This document shows, piece by piece, positions 34,181-43,959 of a DNA stretch of 64,000 bases (position 1 is its first letter; each line of letters opens with the position of its first letter). Source of the stretch: Ganoderma boninense (lineage: Eukaryota > Basidiomycota > Agaricomycetes > Polyporales > Polyporaceae); the NCBI GenBank assembly GCA_002900995.3, contig CM035309.1, positions 1,370,389 through 1,434,388 of the forward strand, in the 5' to 3' direction. The position numbers and the translations under genes were made by a program. The notes beneath the pieces are model-generated. The model worked only from the letters and a program-made list of their open reading frames with translations. It made no database searches and had not been told where the DNA came from.

Positions 34181-34308
34181 GCCACCCCCCATGGTCCTTC
34201 ATCAAGTCGGACTTTCATACAAACCCCTCTCACGTTTACGTGGGAGGGGTTTGATACGAACCTTTACGTTTACGTGGGAGGGGTTTGATACGAACCTACG
34301 GCAATTGC
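34181..34308 (+). repeat. Hairpin repeat module, right copy
   Basis: Starts with the identical box GCCACCCCCCATGGTCC (34181-34197), then a 22-base spacer ending like the left copy in TTC-TA. The 34-base hairpin at 34220-34253 has a 16-base stem with one G-T wobble and a TT loop (CAAACCCCTCTCACGT / ACGTGGGAGGGGTTTG). It ends in GATACGAACC and GCAATTGC (34301-34308). A 33-base tandem duplication (34232-34264 and 34265-34297) makes this copy longer; without it the length is about 95, against 91 for the left copy. Confidence 0.75.
34232..34297 (+). repeat. 33-bp tandem duplication
   Basis: Two adjacent copies of a 33-base unit beginning ACGTTTACGTGGGAGGGG, near-perfect. The unit copies the right arm of the hairpin and its flank, so the duplication arose after the hairpin was formed. 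Confidence 0.85.
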
Positions 34309-35248
34309 AAGGCATGCAGTTAGGCGATGCCGAGATCTGGAAATCTTCATCCCAGCTCACGACCGTTTATTCAAGTCGGCTAAGGGCTTCCAGTAAGCAC
34401 AGGTCAGGTCAATGTCCGTCTTCTCTCTCGTCTTCCTCCGTCTCTCAACGCCTTCTTTCTGGTGGTTTTACTGGAAGTGGAGACTCTCCTACTTGACAGC
34501 CCCTCCCTAGCCCTCCCTGCCCACTACTAGTAGGTATCAATTGGGGCCATATATTTTCAGAGATCGTCGGCAAGGCCGCATGTCGCAAGTCAGCGCTAGT
34601 CAGCAACACGCGCTGTGACCACACCCTCCACAACCCCTGCTGAATTGAGATTATTTAGCTTCCGCTGCGCTTCCGTACCCTCGAGCCACACGATGTCACG
34701 GCATGCATCTTCTTCTACTAGCTCTTTCCCATGTTTCGCCTGCTCATCCAGACCTCATACACCCATTTTAGGATACGGAGCAAGGCACCGGTCCGAGCGG
34801 ATGCATTGCAGGCGGAGCCGGACAGCCCGAACAGTTTGTGGCTGGTGGATATCTTGCAAGTCATCCGTACGCGTGCTAGAAGAAGGACTTTGGTCAGTTC
34901 TTCTGGCATGGCAGGCAGCGACCCCACAATCGGTGAGGCCATCTCGCGTCCGGGCAAGGCGTCTCGCGGGGCAAAGCTGCTGGAATCACATCAGGCCGTC
35001 TTTACGTGTATCGTCACTATACTTACCGGTGTTACGCGGCGGGAAAGTCGCACCGCTGCGCCGTGGGCAGAATCGCACGTCCGCCTCGCTTTTCCTTTGT
35101 CCGGTGACACTGTCCGCACGTGCCTCGTATAAGTAGCTCCATCTCCATGAACACGGACGCCAGCACACGACTCACTCGACAGGTCCCTTGCCATCGTTCT
35201 TCCCGTGCTGAGGTGCCTCTCCCGCTCGCCCACTCGCCCAATGGAGCC

Positions 35249-37523
35249 ATGGGCGATACCGTTCTTCTAGACTTGACGTACGTGCGTTCTATCTGAGATC
35301 TTGCAGGACGTCCGTGCTGATGCGCTGTTATAGCCTGGGGCTCATCTTTGTGGGGTTTATAGTGACGGGATGGTACGTTCGCGTGATTGGTCCCAATGTC
35401 AAGACATGGCTCATTTGACATGCCGAGTAGCTTGTTTGGAGGTTCGTTCTCCTCATTCTCCTAATTTCTTCCATCTTCGGGTAGGTTAACGTCGTTCTGT
35501 CAGTCACAACTGCGCAACTTGGGTGGTACTTTGCACATTATCGTCAAGATCGACTGCTCTTGAAGATCTTGGTATGTCCTGGGTGCTTGTCTCAAGAAGA
35601 CATGATGGTGATGCCGTAAACATCATTAGGTCCTCGTTGTCTGGCTTCTCGATGCCATACATCTTTGTCTCTATTTTACCACAAGTTCGTCTCGCCATGC
35701 TATCCCATATACATCGGTGACGTTGCTGAAGGTCTCTGCCTAGTGTACATCTATCTCGTCCAGGGGAAGGGCGTAGCATATCTCGGCGATCATCCACTTC
35801 CATGGTAAGCTTCCCCCCACGGGTCGCGCTCTTCCTATTCACGAACTGTGCGACAGGTCATCGAACGTAAGTGGCCAATGCTGTGTATGCGTGCATGAGT
35901 CGACTCAGGAAATGCGAGCAGGCGCAACTGCTTGTCAATGTACGTCCTCTTCGCTAAGTTGTGCTCAAAATACCTCGTTAACATTCACTTCCTGTAGGCA
36001 TGTGCGATCTGTATCATCCAGTCGTCAGTGTGATTATATTTAGCATCTGGATCGTATTCTTAATGGATATCTTCGCTTCAGGTTCTATGCATCTCGCATT
36101 TGGCAACGTATGTTATGTTGCAGTCTCTTTTGTTCTGGTATCTGAAGCACCCTAGTCAGCAAGCGCAGGATACTATTGGGCATCATGGTGATGCTAATAG
36201 CAACAACATGGTGTAAGTTTTAGCAAATTTCAGTGAAGTGTTGTGCCTCACTTCGCTCATGATATGCATATGCAGTCTTCGCAATGGGTAAGCAGACCAC
36301 TTCGCGTCTTCGAGTTGCTGTCGTCTTGACCTTATTCCAGTGCTTTTTGTGAAAACGTGCGTTCTTATATCTTCACAAGCATGCCTGTCTTACTGATCTT
36401 TCTCGCCAGCGTCAGGACGAACACTCTGATGCAATATGCTCTCTTGACTGTATGTTGAGCTGCCTTGGTCTACATCCAATGTCTGATGAAACGGCCCTTA
36501 GCCTTATGACATTGCTACGAGTGTCATGAGCGCGATGACGGACACATTCCTGAGCGCTGCGTTGATGATCTTGTTGTGGACGCTCCGCAAAGACACCCAG
36601 GGGTACGTGACTGTTACTGATCTGCATACCTGTGATGTGCAGGACACTACGGTCTTGCTTGCTTATACTAGCGCGGATCGTCTAATCAATAAGCTGGTTC
36701 GTAGCACCTTCAGAAATTGAACCTTCCATCACTCACGCCCACATAGCTTCTGTTCGCCGTCAATACTGGTTTACTGACTGGGTCAGTCGCACGTACAGCT
36801 CCCTGGTCATTACTCACCAACGGTTCCTGTTCAGCGTCTGCGCCATCATGGCGGTCATTATGGTTCGGACCGCCCTCGTTATTACACAAACTGTGCCTCT
36901 CACTAACGCATCGCGAGGCCAGGTTCTGACCGAGCCGAGCACTACTCTATTCGTCTTGTTCTACTACATTGGCACCCGACGTGAGAATCTACCTTTCCCG
37001 ACTTTATTTGGCTAACGCAGCAGGCCAGTGTACACAGTCTCTCTGCTAGCCATGCTCAACGCTCGCATCGATCTTCGAATGCAAGCTGAGCGAATGGGGG
37101 AGCGGCCCTTGCCCGAGATCGAAATCACTGTTCCACAGAGACTGACCGACAAGAAGTCGTCGCAAGCGACCGCAGTAGGTGTCCCTGTTGCCATCGTTTA
37201 CCATGCGTACTCTGAGTCTGAGTCTCGGCTTGAACCCTGTCCAGCTCCACAGAACCGATGTTCCTGACGTCGTCGTGACGATACCCTGTCACGACTCGGA
37301 CTGCACTGGGACGGAGACGACTGCGGGCTCGTCTAGCAGCTCGACACCCACGCCGACGCCACCCCGCGTCTACTGTGAGAACGGCCAGTGTTATGTTATG
37401 TCGGAAGGAGGGTTTGGTTCACCATGGACGCCAGACCTCGCGGACTCGCCTCTTGCTCCCAGTTCTGTAGTATTCAAACCGAGCCTCGTGATGACCTCTG
37501 AGATGGCACGCTGCATGGTGTGA
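35249..37523 (+). CDS. DUF6534-domain seven-helix membrane protein
   Basis: A basidiomycete-specific multipass membrane family of unknown role. The gene is cut into many tiny exons. From the ATG at 35249 it reads MGDTVLLDLT, LGLIFVGFIVTGW, VTTAQLGWYFAHYRQDRLLL, VLVVWLLDAIHLCLYFTT (the conserved WLLD-H element), LIATTWC, MSAMTDTFLSAALMILLWTL and TSADRLINKL with LLFAVNTGLLTG. The last domain segment includes YTVSLLAMLNARIDLRMQAE. The DRLINKL...NTGLLTG...LLxxLNAR block is the family signature. The end depends on one intron: a GTAGGT donor at about 37174 and a CAG acceptor near 37243 extend the protein into a Ser/Thr/Pro-rich tail ending at 37523; unspliced, it would end at 37267. Not every small exon was fixed. 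Confidence 0.85.
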
Positions 37524-37938
37524 CACACAGACTCGCGCAAAATGTATTGCGTCGAGCCAGAAGGCGTCTGCTCGTCGCATAGGCGGAGGTAGGATGGCCG
37601 CTTCGGCGTAGCCATGTGTTGTGCTGACCTCCGCTCCCAGACCGAGTTCAGCTCATGCCCAGTCAAGAGCTTCGCTGACAGCGCCCGGTTGTCCAAACGC
37701 GTTGCCATCGCGTGGAGGTGTGTTCACATTTTTATCAACCTGCTTTGCGACCAGGGGCTGCGTGTTGAACCTGACGGTATCTGTCCTAGTTGTAGTGCTC
37801 GTCCTACCCTGAAAGGAAGGTGGAAGCTTCGATTCCTAACACGCGCAAACAATCGTCCTCGGGGCCCATGCGCATGCGTCCGTCTTATCTAGAGCTATTC
37901 ATGAAACTGCTGTGTCTTCTTCCGTACGAACTTCACTA
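37524..37938. other. Intergenic between two plus-strand genes
   Basis: About 400 bases. No recognised gene, though open frames occur. The end must contain the promoter of the 37939 gene. Confidence 0.4.
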
Positions 37939-40013
37939 ATGGCTCATGCTCGTCTACCAGACTTCATTGTAAGTAGCCTGTGCAAATTCGAGCCCCCGCT
38001 GAGTCGCGTGTCCCTGCTTCGTATATAGATCACAAAAAAGCGTAAGCGATCGCGCCTGCAGGCGGTCGACCCTTGCCTTGGGTTCTACCCAATGTCCTCT
38101 TCTCCAAGGGATGCATCACACTGCTCGCCGTCGCAGCTATCTCTGGACCCTCACTCAATCGCCAGCCCCTTCGCCGAACAAGGGGCGCATATATCGAGCC
38201 CAAGCTTCAGATGCGATGTTCTCGAGCGGTCAGAGTCGACGCATGATATCTGCCGCCCTGCCGTGCATCACACGGAGCCTACTGCCGAAATCGGCACTCT
38301 GGCCAGAGCTCCCCGGGGCGGTCATGAACATGAGGTCGAAACCGCGCTCACCGTGGAGAAATTCTTGAGGAGTGCCGCTGCCCCCAAGGCTACCAAACGC
38401 TATAGTAACTGGCGTCGTCGACGGAGCGCGATGAAGCAGGTACGTCTGATGGAACTTAGTGTGCTGCTCCGCAACCTAACCATCCAATTAATGACAACCG
38501 CCACCCGTGTGCGCCGTCACCCGCGAACGTCAGAAACGGCAGATCGAGTGGACCAGCGACGATGAAGAGTACGTGTCCGAGGCACCGCACCAGAAGCGCC
38601 AACGCCGAAAGAAGACTCGACCCTTGTCTGCGCGAATTCTTGCGGCCGCTGTCGTAACGGGCGTTGATGTCGTTGGAGGGCCACTCTTCTGCGACCCTCC
38701 AGAGGTGCATACATCCACAATGCGGCCGCTTCCGATGAGCCTCGGAAACCGCGCACCCTCCCCCGTTGCTGTGGGGAAGTCTCGTTGCCGCCGATTTGTC
38801 GATGCTCGGAAGGTCGACCGAGCTGACTCGCAGTTTGTACGAGTCGTCGTAGACGCCACCGTCAAGAAGGGAAGTCAGGCGAAGGAGCCAAGGCCCATCA
38901 CTGCATGGGAGCCGGAGGGTCATGCCATCTTCAGTTCAAGTGTGGGTCGGGACACCGATGGATCTCGAGAGCCCTTTGCCACGCGACCGTTGACTCTAGT
39001 CTCGTCAACGCATCCACGCTCTGCCTTACGGGCGAGGTGAGTTTACCTTTCAAGTTACAGCGCTTTTCCCCAATGTCATATCCATATTTCTTGTCAGATG
39101 CACCACTATTATTAGTCGGAGCTGTCCCATCTTCACGAGACGACAGAATCAAACCTGTCGTAGCGAACGTCACGGTGGCGGCCCACTCAAGTCCTCCAGG
39201 GCTCACTCAATTCCGCCCCTGCAGGTAGCTCCCTCGCCGCCTACGTCTGCTGTTAAGGCCCATGGTTTATCCCCTTCCCACAATATCAGGAGAGATAGTT
39301 GTGGCCCAAGCGTTATCGGCGATCACGCTCACATTGCTCTTTGCCATGACGCCAACCTCCCGCCGACCCTAGTTACCATTCCATCATCCCCTCCGCGATC
39401 TACCCTTGATTCCAATTTGGATGAAGTTTGGGCCTCGCGAGGCTCGCAAAAACCGAAATCCACGCACAAGCTTGATCTGCCGATCGCCTTATGTCGACGG
39501 TCGGCGCCTCCGAAACCCCTGAAGTCCTTGGTATCGCTCCTGGACGGTTTGCGCGAAATTGCACGCAATGCAACACAGGTTGCTGCGGAACCTCAAGCCT
39601 GCCAGCCGACGCGTCTTCGGCCGGCTACCTCAAGCTCCAAGGGAAACAGCAATCCTGTCCGCTCAGCCGCTCCGAGTTGTACCATCCGGGCGCGAAATCT
39701 CACTGAGCAACCATTGCCTCCTGTCGTTGTCGATCGACCAGTGGCCAGCGGAGCGCAAATGGGTATTATTCCAACTCAAGCAGGCGACTCGCTGGAGGGC
39801 GGTGGGGCCCGTCGTGGCACTGGCTCAGGAAACGGCGCGGACTCGCATCCGGATACGCACCGAGTTGACGTGTTGGCTATCCTCCAGTCCAACCAACGCA
39901 AGGTCATTCTACTGCCTTCGAGCCCTCTTCCAGGCTGGAATGCCCTGCCTTCCTCTGCTGCGGGTGTAGTAAGGGACGACTCCGACTCCGAGGACAATAG
40001 TGATGATTACTAG
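37939..40013 (+). CDS. Hypothetical protein with basic nuclear-type motifs and acidic tail
   Basis: A four-exon model joins in phase. Exon 1 is MAHARLPDFI (ATG 37939). Exon 2 begins ITKKRKRSRLQAVDP and runs to SNWRRRRSAMKQ. Exon 3 begins KRQIEWTSDDEEYVSEAPHQ with QKRQRRKKTRPLS, and ends near 39038. After a GTGAGT intron the frame stays open from about 39099 to the stop at 40011-40013, ending in DDSDSEDNSDDY. The KKRKR and KRQRRKK clusters look like nuclear localisation signals and the acidic Asp/Ser end suggests a chromatin or nuclear factor. No domain was recognised, so the role is unknown. An AATAAA at 40103-40108 supports the 3' end. Confidence 0.72.
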
Positions 40014-40336
40014 TTAACAAGCAAATCCGATCCCTAAAATTCGCATCGTCCGGGTTGTAGCTTTAATATGTGTGTTGCCCTGTACCCAGATGTTTATGTG
40101 CCAATAAATGTTCCCGCTGATGAATCCGAGTGGGAAGTCAATCGCATCCAACCTTCGCGGCGCTAGAGCGGCGCAGCATTAATGCTATGACGTACGGCGT
40201 GTAGAAGACCGGTCCTAGGAAATTAACGCCGACCAACTACAAGCTTCCTCCTACATTCATCTCCGTCGACCTCACTTTCGTCCTCCTCTATAACAGCACC
40301 CCTACAGACACAGACTCTAAACGAGCACGCAGTACC
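40014..40336. promoter_or_regulatory. Intergenic: 3' UTR of the unknown gene and metacaspase promoter
   Basis: 323 bases. A poly(A) signal lies at 40103-40108. The pyrimidine-rich stretch at about 40246-40310 next to the metacaspase start probably belongs to its core promoter and leader; ctataac near 40290 is a weak TATA-like candidate. Confidence 0.4.
40103..40108 (+). terminator. Poly(A) signal AATAAA
   Basis: A perfect AATAAA 90 bases after the stop of the 37939-40013 gene, followed by GT-rich sequence. Assigned from motif and position. Confidence 0.5.
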
Positions 40337-42707
40337 ATGTGGAACAACTATCCTGGAGACCAAAGCGGCTATCGATCTGGCCCTCCTGCTCCGCCTACTG
40401 GGTGAGTCGTATGGAGTTCTGCCCAGCGTCGCATCTCCTCAATGAGTATACCCCCTCTATCGAATGATGCAGGTTCGGGTTCCCGACTCCGTGAGTTCTA
40501 TTGCTCGAGTTCTGTCATCTCTAATTGAGACAAGCCCTTGGGTTCGGAAGGAACATGCCGTCGCCGATGCCGGGCTACAACCCCGGATACGCGCCATCCT
40601 ATGGAGCTCCACCGGGCGGGTACGTGAATATTTGCTGGAAATGGTTGACATTGTGAGGTAACGTATTCGCTTTAGTTACCCTCCTCAACCCGGTCCCCCG
40701 GCACCTCGCGGTCATCCGCACCACGAACACCACGAACACCATCAGCACCACCACCAGCAAGGCGGTTACGGCCCTCCTCCAGGGCCCCCTCCCGGGTACG
40801 GCGGACCCCCTCCGATTCCTGGTAGACGACCAGATGGAAACCAGTATGCGCCGCCACCTGGCCCTCCTCCAGGGTCCTATGGCGGCTACCAACCACCTCG
40901 TGCGTAGCGTCGTCATATTTATTGCGTGTGATCGGTCTCACAGGGACCTTTTCAAGCTGGACCGCCCCCTCCACCTCCTAGCAGCCAGCAAAGTTATGGC
41001 CCGACGTTTATGGATCGGAACAACCAGCAACAACAGCTGTTCTATCAGTACTCGCAATGTAATGGGAAGAAGAAGGCCCTCTGTGTATGCGTCTCTTTGG
41101 ATTCAAGCTCTTCCGGGTACCTTGTTGACGATATTTCCGTAGATCGGTATCAACTATTTCGGACAGTCTGCAGAGCTCAAGGGGTGCATCAACGATGCCC
41201 GCAATGTCCAGACTTTCCTCAAAGGTGAGCGCTTATCTAATATGTTCGTTCGTCTATGTGGGCTGCTCACGAACATGTTCAGAGCTCTGGCACTATCGAG
41301 ACGACGACATTGTCATGTTGACGGATGACGCCCAGAATCCTCGCCAGATCCCTACCAGGGAGAATATTGTGAGTTCAAGCGTCGCGGACTCCTTGACGAA
41401 TGATTGATCACCCGGCTTCAGATCCAAGCTATGCAGTGGCTTGTGCGCAATGCGCAGCCTAACGACTCGCTCTTCTTCCACTGTGCGTTGACCTGCATCC
41501 TTTTGATGTTTTCGTGCCTGACCCAATGATAGACTCGGGACACGGTGGTCAAACGAAGGACCTTGATGGCGACGAAGCGGATGGGTTTGACGAAGTCATT
41601 TATCCAGTCGACTTCGAGAGCGCTGGGCATCTCGTCGACGATGTAAGTTGTTTGGATATTTTTCAGACGTTTGCGCTATGATATCCTGATCCTTGGACTT
41701 AGTTGATGCATGATATCATGGTCAAGCCCCTCCCCCCTGGCTGTCGCCTCACCGCAATCTTCGATGTACGCTCTCCCCTACACCTCACGTTGAGATTGCC
41801 CGTTGATTATCTGATTTTCGTAGTCTTGCCACTCAGGCTCGGCTCTTGGTGAGCTTACACACTTCAATGTAGTCGTGTCACTGCTGACAGCATCGCTTTT
41901 TGCAGATCTCCCGTATGTCTACTCGACGGAGGGCAAAATCAAGGAACCCAACTTGGCAGCCGAGGCCGGTCAAGGTGTACTCTCCGCTGTGACATCGTAT
42001 GCCCGTGGAGACATGGTGAGCCCCGAAATCCACTCAAACTGAACGCTATCTCTCATGCACCATGCAATGCAGGGCGGGGTGTTCTCGTCCGTGAGCGGCC
42101 TCCTCAAGACGGCAACTGGCAGCACTCAACGTGCGGAGAGGAAAACGCGTGAGACTAAAACGTCGCCAGCTGATGTAGTGAGTACCGTTACCGTATGCAC
42201 CTGATTCTCCTCATCCTTACCACCATATCAATAGATCTCGTGGAGTGGCTGCAAGGACTCCCAGACTAGTGCCGACACCTTCGAGGCAGGGCAGTCGACG
42301 GGTGCTATGAGCTACGTGCGTCGATCCTCTGGCGATCTGACTCTTCTTCTCGCTAACGAATCATTTACAGGCATTTCATGACGTGCCTCCGTAAGTTTAC
42401 GTGCCTCCGCCTTCCTCATCTCCTAGCTCACTGTGATGTGCAGGCCAGAACCAGCAACAGAGCTATCAGCAGCTGCTTCAAAACATTCGGTGGGCTACTC
42501 TCTCTCGCCACCCTTGGGCTGTTACGTGATACATATCTGACGATCATCCTGTACAGGGGTATCTTGAGGCAGAAGTACAGCCAGAAGCCTCAACTCTCGA
42601 GTTCTCATCCCATGGTCAGTGTCGCGCGCATGGTGTGGCGTTCTTCTGTCTTGGTGATGCTGACGTGTATGATTGTACAGGACGTGAACTTGCTATTCAT
42701 TTGCTAA
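40337..42707 (+). CDS. MCA1: Metacaspase (type I)
   Basis: A caspase-fold cysteine protease with Arg/Lys specificity, linked to protein quality control and stress-induced death. The ATG at 40337 starts a Pro/Gly/Gln-rich prodomain ([31 protein letters not shown]) with a striking histidine run ([16 protein letters not shown] near 40720-40764). The catalytic region reads [41 protein letters not shown], ending the His block with [20 protein letters not shown] (catalytic His), then [20 protein letters not shown] (catalytic Cys). The C-terminus has [20 protein letters not shown] and ends DVNLLFIC at 42705-42707. There are about a dozen short introns, all phases consistent where checked. The Gly/Pro/Gln prodomain defines type I. 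Confidence 0.95.
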
Positions 42708-43959
42708 TCTGTTGGACGGCCGACGATCAGAAGGACTTTTTAAACCCGTGTACGTTTCGTCTTGCCTTGTACAGTAAATCTCAACTTGTACGTTATCACC
42801 ATCGTTGCCCTTTCCCCGTGCTCCCGTTTTGGAGATGCGGGGAAGGCAGACTTCTTGCCCCAGAAGGAGATGTCATTGGGCCTTGATGGTACAGGGTCCG
42901 TCGGACGCAATCCCAAAGGTTCTCCCTTCGGTGCGAAGATTCAGAAGATGCATGGTAGCTGTAGGCATTAGGTTTCAGGCCGTCTAATGTCTCTAGGACC
43001 AATGTGGCCTTCGGATGCAGCTAGTGGAGGCCAGTTAAGCTCAATCTTTGGGGTATCGCGATTGAGCCTCCCACGTTGAGTTTGACGAAAGATCTGTGGT
43101 CTTCCAGGTCGCTGCCTGAAACGGATTTCGACGATGGTGCGGAGAGCTTCGAGTTGATCGTCGTGCGTCGGCTGGGAAGTGCTTTACCGCACGCTCCCAG
43201 GCCCGGAGTCTTTTGGCAGATCGATATGCAAGAAACGCAGTATGATCTGCAAAGGTCCTTGGGCATGTTTCCCCGGCCGAGACTATCTGCCAACGGAAAG
43301 ACGATAGGGGTGGCCAGACGTTGCGTGGGTGGCGGATGTGGGCGGTCCGGTCGGTGCCGGGGTGCGCAGATCGCTGTGGAGAGCACACGTTTGACTTGGT
43401 GGCGTTGACTTTTGTCTTCTCGTTTACGTCGCGCCGTCTCCTTCTTACCATCCCGCGGGCTTTGAGACTTTGACTCAAGGCTTGTATATCTGCACTCACT
43501 TCCTTCGCCCAGGCTCCTAAATGCTCCTGTAGAGTCTTCGCAGAGTTCTGTCACAAAAACTTCCGTACGAACGCTCCGACTCTCGGATCGAGATGTGTTG
43601 AAGCAACCATGGAACCCTCCTGGATGATGTTTTACGTCGAAGATCTGCACCACCTGGCTGCAATCGGGCCAGCTTCGCCCGCGCCTCCTGGGTACTGTGG
43701 TGGCCTCATGACCATACGCCGTGTTCACGTTCCTGACCGGGACAACGCTCAGGCGTGGACTTAGCTCTGGCTGCTCTGCGGGAGCGAGTACAAGTAGCCG
43801 GCCGCGGTATAAGTAAACCTAGTTCTTGTCCTCCTCGACGACTCTTCAAGGCCCCCTCCCTTCCTTCACTCGTGTCCGCCCCGCAAGAGTGCGACTGCGT
43901 GTTCGTGCACTCCACCAAAACACAACCCCTCGACCAGTCTTGAGATCTTCCTCATCCGA
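42708..43959. other. Intergenic with long overlapping open frames of unclear status
   Basis: A 236-codon minus-strand frame (43021-43728) and a 111-codon plus-strand frame (43076-43408) overlap. The plus frame reads plausibly (LTKDLWSSRSLPETDFDDGA, GVFWQIDMQETQYDLQRS), but neither has a supported start, exon chain or domain. The segment before 43960 holds the transporter promoter; a CGGTATAAGTA at about 43804-43814 is a TATA candidate. Confidence 0.4.

Larger units (their letters stand above)
33393..35248. other. Intergenic between U2 and the DUF6534 gene
   Basis: Holds the U2 promoter, two inverted copies of a hairpin module (listed separately) and, at 34615-35240, overlapping open frames on both strands without a recognisable domain. 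A consensus-like minus-strand donor (GTAAGTATAG) at about 35018-35028 hints that some transcript may exist there, but no gene could be assembled. Confidence 0.45.

Noticed and set aside
35007..35030. ATACTTACC string resembling the 5' end of U1 snRNA
   Set aside because: Nothing of the U1 stems or Sm site follows; it is the complement of a splice-donor-like sequence.
34615..35240. Possible small gene on either strand
   Set aside because: Open frames on both strands and one consensus-like minus-strand donor, but no frame gives a recognisable protein or consistent exon chain.
43021..43728. 236-codon minus-strand frame as a gene
   Set aside because: Its first codon is GTG, the first ATG is deep inside, and no domain is visible. 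Kept only as a low-interest observation.
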